DNA of 64,000 nt, taken from JAEXNA01 sp037189585 (lineage in GTDB: Bacteria > Vulcanimicrobiota > Xenobia > Xenobiales > JADMJV01). The notes beneath the pieces are model-generated. The model ran no database searches. It saw nothing but the letters and a program-made list of their open reading frames with translations, and had not been told where the DNA came from. Positions 1 to 9,090 of this stretch are shown here, piece after piece. The stretch is from contig JBBCJA010000010.1 of assembly GCA_037189585.1 (NCBI GenBank), positions 62,001 to 126,000 on the forward strand. Direction: 5' to 3'. A program made the translations under genes and the position numbers. The stretch's first letter is position 1. Each line of letters starts with the position of its first letter.

Positions 1-828
1 GACCACCAGGAGCTTTTGCCGAGCTTCGCCGCCCAAGCCGCCATCTGTCTGGAGAATCTCCGATTGGTTTCCGAGCGTGAGGAGGCCTTGATCCGCGAAC
101 ACGTCGAGCAAGCGCGGGCCATCGAACTGCAGGTCTACAAAGAGACGCTCTCCTCTTTCATGGCCATCGCCTCCCACGATCTCAAGGGGCCGTTAACGGT
201 GATGAAGACGGGGGTCGCTCTGTTGCGCCGCTCCAATCCAAGCGAGGTCCAGAAAGAAGTCGTGTGGGACATCGAACGCGCGGTGGAACGCGCCGCGCGT
301 CTTGTCTCCACCTATCTCGACATTCAAAAGCTCGAGGACGGTCACGATCTACGCCTCGAGCCTAGATGGGTGGCGCTACGTCCCATCCTTGAAGACGAGA
401 TCGCCATGGCTCTGGCTCCTTTACGTCAGGAGAGCAAGGACGGTTTCAACTTTCAAGTCGAAGTGGATCCCCAAACCAAGATCTACGCCGATCCCTCCAG
501 ACTCTGCCAAATCCTGGGCAACCTGATCGAAAACGCCATCAAATACTCACCCAAAGGTGGGGCGGTCATCCTGCGGGATAGTACTGGTCCCCAAGGCGCG
601 GTCCTGACCATCCGAGACCACGGTCTTGGAATGTCGGAAGAGGGGCGGCGCCAGCTTTTTGACCGCTTCGTCAGACTCGAGCAAGACAAATCGATCCGCG
701 GAACGGGACTGGGGCTCTTCATCGTGCGGCGCCTGGTGGAAGCCCACGGCGGCACCATCGAAGTCGCCAGTACGGAAGGTCAGGGAGCGACTTTTACTTT
801 GACTTTTCCGCGGCCGGTGGAGGCGTAA
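1..828 (+). CDS. Sensor histidine kinase, 5' truncated by the window (GAF end, HisKA, HATPase_c)
   Basis: The reading frame is open from base 1, so the N-terminus lies outside the window. The first residues (SFAAQAAICLENLRL) look like the last helix of a GAF sensor domain. A HisKA dimerisation domain follows with the phospho-acceptor in ASHDLKGP, then a HATPase_c domain with an N box (GNLIENAIKYSP), a G1 box (DHGLGMS) and a G2 box (GTGLGLFIVRRL). The protein should autophosphorylate on the H-box histidine and pass phosphate to a response regulator. No transmembrane segment is visible in the part present, so it may be cytosolic. No cognate regulator follows on this strand; the nearest one is convergent. 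The domain call is direct; the signal sensed is unknown. Confidence 0.93.
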   Translation, partial: DHQELLPSFAAQAAICLENLRLVSEREEALIREHVEQARAIELQVYKETLSSFMAIASHDLKGPLTVMKTGVALLRRSNPSEVQKEVVWDIERAVERAARLVSTYLDIQKLEDGHDLRLEPRWVALRPILEDEIAMALAPLRQESKDGFNFQVEVDPQTKIYADPSRLCQILGNLIENAIKYSPKGGAVILRDSTGPQGAVLTIRDHGLGMSEEGRRQLFDRFVRLEQDKSIRGTGLGLFIVRRLVEAHGGTIEVASTEGQGATFTLTFPRPVEA

Positions 829-847
829 CTTCGCCCCTAAGCGGGAA

Positions 848-982
848 GCCTTGGAGTTGGGAACGCCGAGCCTTATCTCGCCCTGGGGGCGAGGGAGTGT
901 CCCGGCGTCCCTACACTAAAGCCTATCGGCGAGAGAAGACGTTCCCACGCCCGTATCGAGAAGGCATTCTCTACTCCAAGGC
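848..982. other. Convergent spacer with multi-helix secondary structure
   Basis: Two arms pair across 135 bases: 848-857 with 973-982 (10 of 10), directly continued by 858-865 with 940-947 (8 of 8). The right side carries an inserted hairpin (958-962 with 967-971). Inside are GCCGA 865-869 with TCGGC 926-930, a 7-bp hairpin with a 3-base loop (877-883 with 887-893), and AGTGT 896-900 with ACACT 913-917. The spacer lies between the ends of a plus-strand kinase gene and a minus-strand regulator gene. It could be a bidirectional terminator, a small structured RNA, or a remnant of a palindromic mobile repeat. There is no T-tract, which argues against a simple intrinsic terminator. Confidence 0.5.
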
Positions 983-995
983 CCCACAGTAAGGC

Positions 996-1706
996 CTACT
1001 TACTGTCTTTCCCGTCGACGAGTCCTGCTTGAACCGCGAACAGCACCGCCTCGACGCGGTCGCGCAGGTCCAGTTTTTGCATCATCCGGTTGACGTGCGT
1101 TTTGACCGTGGTGTGACCAATGCAGAGGATCTCCGCGAGTTCTTTGTTGTTGAGACCGCGAGCCATCCCTTCGAGGACCTCTCTCTCCCGCGCGGTCAAT
1201 AGCTCGAGCTTCTTCTGAACATCCATCCCGGGACTCTGCGTGGTCGCTTCATTGCGCGGCATGGCCGACATCATGCGAAGAATCTTCTGAGCCACTCGTG
1301 GCTGGATTAAGGACTCTCCATGATAGGCCACGCGAATGGCCTTCACCACTTCGTCGATATGGGTGTCCTTGACCAGATAGCCCGCGGCGCCGGCACGAAT
1401 CAGCTCGAAAATCAACTGGTCGTCCTCGTAGGCGGTCAAGATCACGACCTGAGTGGCGGGACACTCCTGGCGGATCAATTTGGTCGCATCCACTCCGTTC
1501 ATTTTCGGCATCTCAACATCGAGTAGTATGATGTGAGGTCGATGCTTTCGACAGGCATCCACCGCTTCGAGCCCATTGGAAGCATGAGCCACAATATCAA
1601 TATCCGACTCTTCCTCGAGCGTATGCACCAGCATTTCTCGGAAAAGGGGGATGTCATCAGCGATGACCAGGCGGATCAACTCAGAGGTCTCGGGACTTGC
1701 TACCAT
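996..1706 (-). CDS. NarL/FixJ-family response regulator
   Basis: This 236-residue protein has an N-terminal receiver domain (about 11-125) with acidic pocket ADD, phospho-acceptor Asp63 in LLDVEMP, switch threonine in ILTAY and lysine in LVKD. A LuxR-type helix-turn-helix follows (about 170-230, LTAREREVLEGMARGLNNKE, TVKTHVNRMMQKL). It should bind DNA when phosphorylated. It starts 52 bases after the stop of the transmembrane kinase at 1759-3336, so the two are probably a cognate pair at the end of the minus-strand aro/truB run. The ATG at 1706 is the start in best accord with domain length. Target genes are not deducible. Confidence 0.93.
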   Translation of the reverse strand: MVASPETSELIRLVIADDIPLFREMLVHTLEEESDIDIVAHASNGLEAVDACRKHRPHIILLDVEMPKMNGVDATKLIRQECPATQVVILTAYEDDQLIFELIRAGAAGYLVKDTHIDEVVKAIRVAYHGESLIQPRVAQKILRMMSAMPRNEATTQSPGMDVQKKLELLTAREREVLEGMARGLNNKELAEILCIGHTTVKTHVNRMMQKLDLRDRVEAVLFAVQAGLVDGKDSK

Positions 1707-1758
1707 GGCTTTACCTCACGCTTTCGGCCCCTACCGTCAACTCCCTGGCAAGTCGTGC

Positions 1759-3336
1759 TCAAGACACGACAGGAAGGTGAAATTCAAAGGTCGTTCCCTT
1801 CCCCACCTCGCCGGCGACGGTGATCTCTTGTCCGTGACTTTCTAAAATCTTGGCCACGATGTATAACCCCAGACCCAAGCCGGAAGAGTTGCCCATGCTC
1901 TCCGGCGCGCGAGTGAACTTCTCGAACAAACGCTTGCGCTCGGCGGCGGGGATTCCCGGACCGTGGTCGACGACCTGGATTCTGACCCCCTTTCGAGGCA
2001 CCACCCGCCAACGCAAGATGACATTGGGTGTCCCCTCGGCATGCTTTTGAGCATTGCTCAAAAGGTTGGTCAGGACTCGCTTCATGCGCGTCCGATCTGC
2101 CTCGACACATATCTCCCCGTTGTTCTCGCTCGAGGGCTCCAGGATGACGCTGGGAAGACTCTCGTCCACGTTGAGCTCGTCGCTCACCTCCTGAGCGAGA
2201 CGGTCCAGGCTGAAGGTCTCCATGACCGGCTGCAAGGTACCGAACTCGATCTTCATCGCTTCCAACAGGTTCCTCACCAATTCGAGGGCGTGGGAATTGG
2301 CGGTGCTGACCCGAGCGATATAGGTCAGATGTCGCTCGGTCAACTGTTCCGGTTTTCGTTTGAGCAGGTCGCAATAGCCCTGGATCGCGGCCAAAGGTAT
2401 TCGAAGATCGTGGGTGACCAGGGAGAAAAACTCTTTCATCTCCAGTGTCTTCTCCTCGACCTGAAGTTCCAGATCCCGGTTGAGGCCCTCGAGTTCCCGC
2501 TGATACTTCAAGCGTTCCAGAGCCAAACGATGAAGCGTTTGGGATAGGCTGATCAGTTCGTTACTGCTGGTCAGCTCCTCGCTTTGAATCTCGGAATCCA
2601 GCTGCTTGACCGATTCCAGAAGCCCTTCCATAGGTCGAGCGATGGCGTGCTGAGACCACAGGTGGATCGACATCAAGGAGGTCAGAACGAAAGTCAGAGC
2701 CAGCAGCACGTTCCCGGCCGTGATCAAGGTCAATCTGCGCGATGAACTAGACACATTGAAAGACAGATGAAGCACACCGCGCAACCTTGCGGGAGGCAAC
2801 CTATCGAGTTCGAGCCCTTTCTCTTCCTCGACAACAAAAATCGGAAACAGGTGCTCGTAGGTGATCTGATGCCCTTGGGAGTCGAACAGAGGCAAGGCGT
2901 CGGTGTAAGGAACGGCCATCGGCCGGTCAGGATTCTGAGTCAAAAACAGATGGGTCGGCAGCGGCTGGGTGCGCAATCTCTGAAGAAGCTCCTCTTTGAG
3001 GGGAAGCGTTTCCTCGCTCGCGCCGGAGCGATACAAGACACCGCCATTGACGTCCCAGAGTTCGAAATAGCGCAAGCCGGGTAGCCTATCCACCTCCAGG
3101 GGGGTTTGGGCCCCACTGGTCGGCCTATCCATCGAGGCCGAATCGAGGTAATGGGGAACCACGTCCGCCTGAATGGCCTCGCTGGCTCTCAGGCCCAGAT
3201 GGCGAAGACGCTGTTCCTCATCAGCCAGAAAAGATAGGCGAAGGACCCCCACGTTGAAATAGGACACCACCGCTATGGATAAAGCGATCAAGACCACGAA
3301 AAGTGTCATGATCTGCGTTCGAAGGCGCAGGCCCAC
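1759..3336 (-). CDS. Membrane-bound sensor histidine kinase (HAMP, HisKA, HATPase_c)
   Basis: The 525-residue protein has a transmembrane helix at about 8-30, an extracytoplasmic sensor region of roughly 170 residues with no domain I recognise, a second helix at about 203-225, a HAMP-like linker and coiled coil (230-300), HisKA with His309 in LVTHDLRIPLAAI, and HATPase_c (N box NLLSNAQKHAEG, G box VDHGPGIP, GLGLGLYIVAKI). The GTG start at 3336 shares one base with the truB stop (TAGTG), so it is translationally coupled to truB. The regulator at 996-1706 follows directly and is the likely partner. HisKA kinases usually pair with OmpR or NtrC regulators, so the NarL-type partner is slightly atypical. 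Confidence 0.92.
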   Translation of the reverse strand: MGLRLRTQIMTLFVVLIALSIAVVSYFNVGVLRLSFLADEEQRLRHLGLRASEAIQADVVPHYLDSASMDRPTSGAQTPLEVDRLPGLRYFELWDVNGGVLYRSGASEETLPLKEELLQRLRTQPLPTHLFLTQNPDRPMAVPYTDALPLFDSQGHQITYEHLFPIFVVEEEKGLELDRLPPARLRGVLHLSFNVSSSSRRLTLITAGNVLLALTFVLTSLMSIHLWSQHAIARPMEGLLESVKQLDSEIQSEELTSSNELISLSQTLHRLALERLKYQRELEGLNRDLELQVEEKTLEMKEFFSLVTHDLRIPLAAIQGYCDLLKRKPEQLTERHLTYIARVSTANSHALELVRNLLEAMKIEFGTLQPVMETFSLDRLAQEVSDELNVDESLPSVILEPSSENNGEICVEADRTRMKRVLTNLLSNAQKHAEGTPNVILRWRVVPRKGVRIQVVDHGPGIPAAERKRLFEKFTRAPESMGNSSGLGLGLYIVAKILESHGQEITVAGEVGKGTTFEFHLPVVS

Positions 3337-4199
3337 TAAAAAACCGCCTCGACCCTGGCCATACCCGACTGCTCGGTCCCCAGCAGTAAGCCGTTTTTAG
3401 CCAGGTAACGTTCTCCCGGTTGGTAGTCTCCCACCAGACTGTTCCCTTTCTCCTTGACTGTCATGTCCCGAACCGGCAAATCAGCAAAAGGATAGCCACA
3501 AGGTAAAAGATGAGATTCGATGCCATCGGTGGCCAGAGCCTCCAGGGTGACGGCGTCATCGAGAGCAAACGGTCCGCTCTGGGTGCGTACCAGGAAAGCC
3601 AGCGCTCCTCCGACGCCCAATTTCTGACCCAAATCTCGAGCCATCGAGCGAACATAGGTGCCCGACGAGCAGACAAGAAAAAAACGAAGGCGACCCGTGT
3701 GGGGCTGGTAAGAAAGAAAGTCACAACGAGCCACCTGAACCTGACGAGCGGCGAGTTCAACCGTCTGCCCCTTGCGAGCCAAAGCGTAAGCTCTCTGCCC
3801 ATCCTTACGAATGGCGGAAACCTGAGGCGGCACCTGGGAGATCTCGCCGCGAAACAGAGCCAGCTCGGCCTCCCAGTCACTCTCGATTAGAGAGGAAAGC
3901 TTTTCCGGAGAGTGGCGATGGAGCACCTCACCCTCCAGGTCGTCGCTGTCGGTACTCACACCGAATTCGATCTCCGCGAGGTAGGCCTTCATGTGAGGTC
4001 CACGATCGGGGAGCAAGGAGATCAGGCGAGTCGCTCCGGCGACGGCGATGGGAAGAACGCCTGTGGCCGCCGGGTCCAGTGTGCCCAGGTGCCCCACCTT
4101 GGTCTTGCGCGGTACCAGCCGGCGCACTCGGTAGACCACGTCGTGACTGGTCATGCCGGGCGGCTTGAGAATATTGAGAAAGCCCGCCGAGCCGCTCAC
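3336..4199 (-). CDS. truB: tRNA pseudouridine-55 synthase TruB
   Basis: TruB isomerises U55 in the T-loop of nearly all tRNAs. The start of the family is clear (LNILKPPGMTSHDVV) and the catalytic Asp42 lies in GHLGTLDPAATGVLP. Later family motifs are present (PPQVSAIRKDGQRAYALAR, CSSGTYVRSMARDLG). I chose the GTG at 4199, giving 287 residues: it overlaps the aroQ stop as GTGA, and the residues encoded upstream of it (frame open to an ATG at 4283) do not resemble TruB. The gene is in an overlapping aroB-aroQ-truB-kinase chain. The C-terminus (about 235-287) resembles the small PUA-like extension of bacterial TruB but is short. Confidence 0.95.
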   Translation of the reverse strand: MSGSAGFLNILKPPGMTSHDVVYRVRRLVPRKTKVGHLGTLDPAATGVLPIAVAGATRLISLLPDRGPHMKAYLAEIEFGVSTDSDDLEGEVLHRHSPEKLSSLIESDWEAELALFRGEISQVPPQVSAIRKDGQRAYALARKGQTVELAARQVQVARCDFLSYQPHTGRLRFFLVCSSGTYVRSMARDLGQKLGVGGALAFLVRTQSGPFALDDAVTLEALATDGIESHLLPCGYPFADLPVRDMTVKEKGNSLVGDYQPGERYLAKNGLLLGTEQSGMARVEAVF

Positions 4200-4648
4200 G
4201 GGGTCGCCTCGAGCATATGATGGACCGCCTGCAAAGCCAACAAGTACCCCCGCGCTCCCAGACCGGCGATCGAGCCGACGCAAACCTCAGAGACCACCGA
4301 GTGCCTCCGCCACTCTTCCCGAGCGGCGATGTTGGTCAAGTGAACCTCCACGACCGGAATGGAAAGCGAGGCGATGGCGTCTCGCAGGGCCCGCGAGGTA
4401 TGAGTGAGAGCACCCGGATTGATCAACACCGCTCCCACTTCCTGGCCCTCCTCGGCCGCGTGGAGAGCGGTTAGGAGCTCTCCCTCGAACTGACTGGTCA
4501 GCATCTGAATCGGACGTCCGTGACGCTCACCCCATTCCCTCCACTGCGCTTGAAGGTCGGACAGCCTCTGATACCCGTACTTCTCCGGCTCGCGACGCCC
4601 TAAAGAATTCAAGTTGGGTCCGTTGAGGATCAAGATGGCGTTTCTCAC
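4196..4648 (-). CDS. aroQ: Type II 3-dehydroquinate dehydratase AroQ
   Basis: AroQ dehydrates 3-dehydroquinate to 3-dehydroshikimate in the shikimate pathway. The 150-residue length is typical of type II enzymes. Motifs are LILNGPNLNSLGRREPEKYG (catalytic Tyr in the flexible loop), NPGALTHTSRALRDA and the catalytic-His region EVHLTNIAAREEWR. The GTG at 4648 is preferred over the upstream in-frame ATG at 4765. It overlaps the aroB stop as GTGA, and the protein then begins VRNAILILNGPNLN as in the family. Placement directly after aroB gives two consecutive shikimate steps in one transcript. Confidence 0.96.
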   Translation of the reverse strand: MRNAILILNGPNLNSLGRREPEKYGYQRLSDLQAQWREWGERHGRPIQMLTSQFEGELLTALHAAEEGQEVGAVLINPGALTHTSRALRDAIASLSIPVVEVHLTNIAAREEWRRHSVVSEVCVGSIAGLGARGYLLALQAVHHMLEATP

Positions 4649-5748
4649 CGCGCATCCTCCGCGGGTTCTGTCTTGAGCGACTCCACCGCACGGCGAACCA
4701 GCTCGGGGTCGGGAGCGGTCACCTGTAAAACTCGTCCGGGACGGATCGGAAGGATGAAGTTCCACGATCCGGCACTGGCTTTCTTATCTCGGCCGAAAGC
4801 TTGGCGAATCGGCTCCCAATCCCAGCAGGCCCGCGAAGGGCACGGCAGGCAGACCGGCAGTGACCAGCGCTGGAGAAGCTCGACCAGTTCCCTCTCGAAG
4901 TCGACCTCGAGAAGTCCCAGGCCTCGGCTCAAACGAACAGCCGCGAGCATCCCCAGACCTACCGCCTCTCCGTGCCTCAAGTCGAATCCGGAGGTCCACT
5001 CCAACGCGTGGCCAAAGGTATGTCCCAGGTTCAAGGTCGCGCGGAGCCCGGTCGTTTCGTAGGGGTCCTCCACGACCACGCGCAACTTCACTTCCACCGC
5101 CTCGATGAGAAGACTCTCGCGTCGCTCGATTTGTTGAAGCTCCTCACGCCCGCCGGAGAGCAAAGTCGTCCAAAGGGCTCCCCCGGACAAAATCCCGTGC
5201 TTGAGCACCTCAGCCATTCCAGAGCCCCACTCCGCCTCCGGCAAAGTGTCCAGCAACTCGGGGTCGACCGCTACCGCGCGAGCGGGGTAGAACTGGCCGA
5301 CCAGATTCTTTCCTTGGGGAAGGTCGATACCGACTTTCCCTCCCACCGAGGCATCCACCATGGCCAAAAGTGAGGTCGGACAGCTGTAGAACGGCAGGCC
5401 ACGTAGATAGGTCGAAGCCACAAAGCCCGCCAGGTCGGTGACCATCCCCCCTCCCACCGCGATCACGGCAGTCGAGCGGTCGGTGCCCAGGTCGCACATC
5501 CGCGACCAGAGCGTCGTGGTCGTCTCCACGCTCTTGGAAGCCTCTCCGGCCGCGACAGAGAGGACATCACAGCCGGAGAAGAGCTCTGGATAGGACGCCG
5601 CTAAGGCCCCGCGAACGCCGTCATCGGTGATGACGACACGCCGCTTATGCTTCTTGACGACACGCTCGATGAGGCGATGGCGCGAGCCCTTGCCCTGGAT
5701 GAGGTCGCTAGCATCGCGACCGATCTCTACTCGTACAGACACCGCCAA
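4645..5748 (-). CDS. aroB: 3-dehydroquinate synthase AroB
   Basis: AroB converts DAHP to 3-dehydroquinate with NAD and a divalent metal. The 367 residues show the NAD-binding GGGMVTDLAGFVASTYLRG, the metal/substrate motif MVDASVGGKVGIDLPQGKN, AEVLKHGIL, and the metal-binding histidines in LNLGHTFGHALE and LRHGEAVGLGM. The start is TTG at 5748; a GTG two codons in (5742) is an alternative, and neither has a clear Shine-Dalgarno. The gene follows the GT-C membrane protein by nine bases and overlaps aroQ by four. Confidence 0.96.
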   Translation of the reverse strand: MAVSVRVEIGRDASDLIQGKGSRHRLIERVVKKHKRRVVITDDGVRGALAASYPELFSGCDVLSVAAGEASKSVETTTTLWSRMCDLGTDRSTAVIAVGGGMVTDLAGFVASTYLRGLPFYSCPTSLLAMVDASVGGKVGIDLPQGKNLVGQFYPARAVAVDPELLDTLPEAEWGSGMAEVLKHGILSGGALWTTLLSGGREELQQIERRESLLIEAVEVKLRVVVEDPYETTGLRATLNLGHTFGHALEWTSGFDLRHGEAVGLGMLAAVRLSRGLGLLEVDFERELVELLQRWSLPVCLPCPSRACWDWEPIRQAFGRDKKASAGSWNFILPIRPGRVLQVTAPDPELVRRAVESLKTEPAEDAR

Positions 5749-5757
5749 GTGTTCGGC

Positions 5758-7467
5758 TCATTTCCCGCCGTTTCCCCCGGGGGAGGCTTCCCGCTGAAGA
5801 AAGGGATACCGGTTCAGCAAAGCCTCCAGATGCCCCCTGGCCTCCTCGTCCTCCGGATGCTCCGCCAGGCGGCTTTGCCAGAGGGCCAATTCCACTTCTG
5901 GCAAGTCAGCGACCAAAACTGCGGCCTTCTCCAGAAACTCTCTTCGCTGGTTCGGATCCTGTGTTTGCATCGCGAAAGAATAGTTAGTGCCAGCTTGTTT
6001 AAGCTTTTCAGGATCGGCCATCAATCGAAAACATTCCGCGAAGTCGCAACGTCGTTCCAGCTTGAAGAGGGAGCTTTTTCGCAACCCTTCGAGCGCATCG
6101 GGAGGGTACAAACGGGCATCGCTTCCCGTGGCCGATCTTAGGGTTCGCCGGGTTGTCTCCCACTCGATGACGTCACACCCCATATGCGCCATAGCGATAG
6201 GCAGGCTCTGAAAATCGCTACTCATAATCGGATCGCTCGCGGGAACTCTGGCGATAGTGGACACTCGAGCGTTGTTGAGGGTCATGACCTTTCTTACCGA
6301 TTCCGAACCCAGACCCCGATAGAACGGAAGGTAAATCTCGTTCTGAAAACGGCGGGCTAGCGGTCCCATTTGATACCAGTGCCAAGCCCCCGGGAGCTGA
6401 AGAATGAGTAAGAAGATGATGCCAACTCCACGAGTCCTAGGAGCCAAGTTCTTGAGGCTAAGAGAAAAGACAAGAACAGCCCAGAGAGGCCAGTATCGAG
6501 GGTTAAAAAACGGCCAAAGAAAAAAGACGAAGGGGAAAGCAGCCAACCAGATCGCTATCGGCTCCTCGAGAAAGTCTCGAAAAGCCGCCTTGGGAGCTCG
6601 GGTCCGAAAAAACGAAAACAAGCCTATCAACGGAAGCAGCCAGAGGACCTGATAACTCCAAACGGACCGGTTGAAAAGCGCCTCCAGAGCCATCGTCGCG
6701 TTTTGACTGACCAGGACTTTTCCATAGGACCAGAGACCCTGAAATCGATCCTCCCCAAAGACTCCACCGGCCACCATCAGATGAGGGTTCCGCTCGGCGT
6801 GCGCCAAAACCGTTCCGGCTAACACCCCACTCAATAGAAATCCACCCAAGTAGAGTCCCGTGAGTTTGCGCGTCGCTTGACGTGTCACCAGAGCCACTCC
6901 GACAGCGGCGGCGGCCAGCAATCCTTCCGTTCTGGTCAAAAAGCACCATCCGGCGAGCAATCCCAACAGTAAAGCCGACTTGGGCCCCTCAACCCGCTTG
7001 GCTCCGAATAGGCACAATACCAGCAAGAGAAAATACAAAGGCTCGGACATCAAACTCGAACCGAGAATCATCACTTGCGGAGCATTCAAGAACAAAAGCG
7101 CGACCGCCAACCCATAGAATCGAGAGCCGCTACGCCGGACAAACTCCAAGCCTAACAGACAGGCTGTCAGACAGGTCAAGCAGGTAGACACGACCCGTCC
7201 GATTCCGTACCAGTCCTGGCTAAACTTTAAAAAGAGTGCCAGCAGTACAGGCCAGCCCGCCGCGTAGTGTGTCGGTATAGCGAAGCCGGACACTTCATCG
7301 GCCCGCGCGAAATGAAGCCCTCTTAGAAGAAAGCACGCGTCGTCGTTCATCTGCCCATCGGGAATCAGATAGAAGATGATGGGTCGGGTCAGAGCGCCAA
7401 ACAAAAGTATGGCGACAACGAGGAGCCAATCGCGTTGCCGTTGCGAAATGCCCTTGAGATACTTCAC
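5758..7467 (-). CDS. GT-C fold membrane glycosyltransferase-like protein (ArnT/PMT type)
   Basis: The 569-residue protein has about ten hydrophobic helices in the first 400 residues, then a soluble C-terminal part of about 170 residues. The first loop contains the acidic pair MNDDACF, matching the catalytic acidic motif that GT-C enzymes using polyprenyl-phosphate sugars carry in their first external loop. Aromatic- and proline-rich helices and FNPRYWPLW are also typical. The likely role is transfer of a lipid-linked sugar to a protein or envelope lipid at the membrane. The C-terminal part (PEVELALWQSRLAEHPEDEEARGH and onward) resembles a short TPR-like tail. Substrate is unknown. It lies between ilvE and aroB on the same strand. 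Confidence 0.78.
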   Translation of the reverse strand: MKYLKGISQRQRDWLLVVAILLFGALTRPIIFYLIPDGQMNDDACFLLRGLHFARADEVSGFAIPTHYAAGWPVLLALFLKFSQDWYGIGRVVSTCLTCLTACLLGLEFVRRSGSRFYGLAVALLFLNAPQVMILGSSLMSEPLYFLLLVLCLFGAKRVEGPKSALLLGLLAGWCFLTRTEGLLAAAAVGVALVTRQATRKLTGLYLGGFLLSGVLAGTVLAHAERNPHLMVAGGVFGEDRFQGLWSYGKVLVSQNATMALEALFNRSVWSYQVLWLLPLIGLFSFFRTRAPKAAFRDFLEEPIAIWLAAFPFVFFLWPFFNPRYWPLWAVLVFSLSLKNLAPRTRGVGIIFLLILQLPGAWHWYQMGPLARRFQNEIYLPFYRGLGSESVRKVMTLNNARVSTIARVPASDPIMSSDFQSLPIAMAHMGCDVIEWETTRRTLRSATGSDARLYPPDALEGLRKSSLFKLERRCDFAECFRLMADPEKLKQAGTNYSFAMQTQDPNQRREFLEKAAVLVADLPEVELALWQSRLAEHPEDEEARGHLEALLNRYPFLQREASPGGNGGK

Positions 7468-7485
7468 TATTGACGCGACAAGAGT

Positions 7486-8376
7486 CTAGCGGTTGGCGAC
7501 CTGATAGATCTCGGTGCCTTCGGTCTGGGTCAAGTCGCGGAAGGCGGTGAGAAGTTTTTTGGTGATAAGACCAGGCTTACCCGTTCCGATCTCTCGTCCG
7601 CACAGATTGACGACCGGAATGATCTCGGCTCCGGTTCCCGTCACGAAGCACTCATCGGCGACGTACAGGTCGTGAGCGGTGAGAAACGACATCTGAACGG
7701 ACAAGGAGAACTTCTCAGCCAGCTCCATCACGACGCTACGGGTGATCCCCTCGAGGATTCCCACCACGGCCGTGGGGGTAAAGAGAGCGCCGTTCTTGAC
7801 CAGGAAGATATTCTCCGAAGTGCACTCTGTGAGATATCCATGCCTATCGAGCATTACCGCCTCGGCGCAGCCGGCGTTGATCGCCTCGAGCTTACCCAGG
7901 ATGTTGTTGAGATAGTTGAGCGACTTGATGCGCGGAGACAAAGTGTCGGGCGAATTCTTTCGCGTCGAGGCGATCATCAGGCGCAATCCGTTCTCGTAAG
8001 TCTCCTGGGGATAGAGTTTGATCTCGTCGGCGATAATAATGATGGCCGGCTTGGGGCACTTACGGGGGTCGAGCCCCAGGTCGCCCCGACCGCGAGTCAC
8101 GACCAAACGGATATAGGCGTCATGAAGATTGTTGATCCTCAGTGTCTCCAGGACAGCCTCCCTCATCTCGTCGCGCGACAGCGGTACCTCGATTAGGATG
8201 GAACGGGCCGATTGATAGAGCCGCTCGAGATGCTCTTCAAGGCGAAAGACCCGACCGGCGTAGGCTCGGATCCCCTCGAAGATGCCGTCTCCGTAGAGCA
8301 GGCCGTGGTCGTAAACCGACACACTGGCCGTCTCCTTCGGGTGGTAGGCCCCGTCAATGTAAATCTGAAGACTCAT
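7486..8376 (-). CDS. ilvE: Branched-chain amino acid aminotransferase (class IV PLP)
   Basis: The enzyme makes or degrades Leu, Ile and Val using 2-oxoglutarate/glutamate. The 296 residues include the fold-type IV signature SVYDHGLLYGDGIFEGIRAY, a PLP-binding lysine in IKSLNYLNNILGKLEA, EAVMLDRHGYLTECTSENIF and GILEGITRSVVMELA. D-amino-acid aminotransferases share this fold, but length and motifs favour IlvE. The ATG at 8376 is set by an AGGAGG eight bases upstream; the longer open frame to 8565 is not family-like. It is the first gene of the minus-strand run ilvE - GT-C - aroB - aroQ - truB - kinase - regulator, and is divergent from the gmhA-like gene. Confidence 0.94.
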   Translation of the reverse strand: MSLQIYIDGAYHPKETASVSVYDHGLLYGDGIFEGIRAYAGRVFRLEEHLERLYQSARSILIEVPLSRDEMREAVLETLRINNLHDAYIRLVVTRGRGDLGLDPRKCPKPAIIIIADEIKLYPQETYENGLRLMIASTRKNSPDTLSPRIKSLNYLNNILGKLEAINAGCAEAVMLDRHGYLTECTSENIFLVKNGALFTPTAVVGILEGITRSVVMELAEKFSLSVQMSFLTAHDLYVADECFVTGTGAEIIPVVNLCGREIGTGKPGLITKKLLTAFRDLTQTEGTEIYQVANR

Positions 8377-8496
8377 GAAAATATCAACCTCCTGCTTTGG
8401 GCTATCTTGCCCCCGGCCCACCCACAAATAAACCTCCAGACCGTGGAGATACTCCGAGCAAGGAAATGGATCCGTCGACGAGAAGCTGCCAGGCCA

Positions 8497-9087
8497 ATGT
8501 CTTGTGAGCTGATCAACGCGTCTCTTTCCGAAGGGATCACACTGCGCCAGAGAATGCTGGAGCATACGGCGACGATCGCGGCCGGTGGAGAGTTATGGAT
8601 CGAGACGCTCCGCTCCGGCGGCGTGATCTATCTCGCCGGCAACGGCGGTAGCGCGGCCGACGCTCAGCACCTGGCGGCCGAGATGATCGGACGCTTCGAA
8701 AGGCTCAACGGCTATCCCGCGATCGCTCTGACGGTGGACAGCTCTAGCTTGACCGCGCTGGGAAACGATCTCGGCTTTGATCAGATCTTCAGCCAACAGG
8801 TCAAAGCCTTAGGACGGCCCGGCGATCTGTTGGTGGCCATCTCCACCTCGGGCAACTCTCCCAACATCTTGCAGGCGGCTGAGGTGGCCAAAAAGCGCGG
8901 ACTCAAAGTGTTGGGCTTGGTGGGGCAAACAGGCGGTGCTCTCGAGCCGTTGTGTGACGTCTGCCTGAGAGTTCCGTCGAATAGAACCTGCCGGATTCAA
9001 GAGATCCATCTCTCGGTCGGTCACATCTGGTGTGAAATGGTGGAGAACGCTTTGCCCACGCCGACTCCGCTCGCCCACAGGTCGTAA
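8497..9087 (+). CDS. gmhA: SIS-domain sugar isomerase, GmhA (sedoheptulose-7-phosphate isomerase) type
   Basis: GmhA converts sedoheptulose 7-phosphate to D-glycero-D-manno-heptose 7-phosphate, the first step to ADP- or GDP-heptose. The 196-residue length and motifs match: LAGNGGSAADAQHLAAEMIG, TALGNDLGFDQIFSQQV, AISTSGNSPNILQAA and HIWCEMVENAL. DiaA-like SIS proteins are close relatives, so the substrate is inferred. The ATG at 8497 gives the family N-terminus; the open frame further upstream is antisense to ilvE. A GT4 transferase follows after three bases, supporting a role in envelope glycan or glycolipid precursors. No other heptose genes are visible. Confidence 0.86.
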   Translation: MSCELINASLSEGITLRQRMLEHTATIAAGGELWIETLRSGGVIYLAGNGGSAADAQHLAAEMIGRFERLNGYPAIALTVDSSSLTALGNDLGFDQIFSQQVKALGRPGDLLVAISTSGNSPNILQAAEVAKKRGLKVLGLVGQTGGALEPLCDVCLRVPSNRTCRIQEIHLSVGHIWCEMVENALPTPTPLAHRS

Positions 9088-9090
9088 GAC

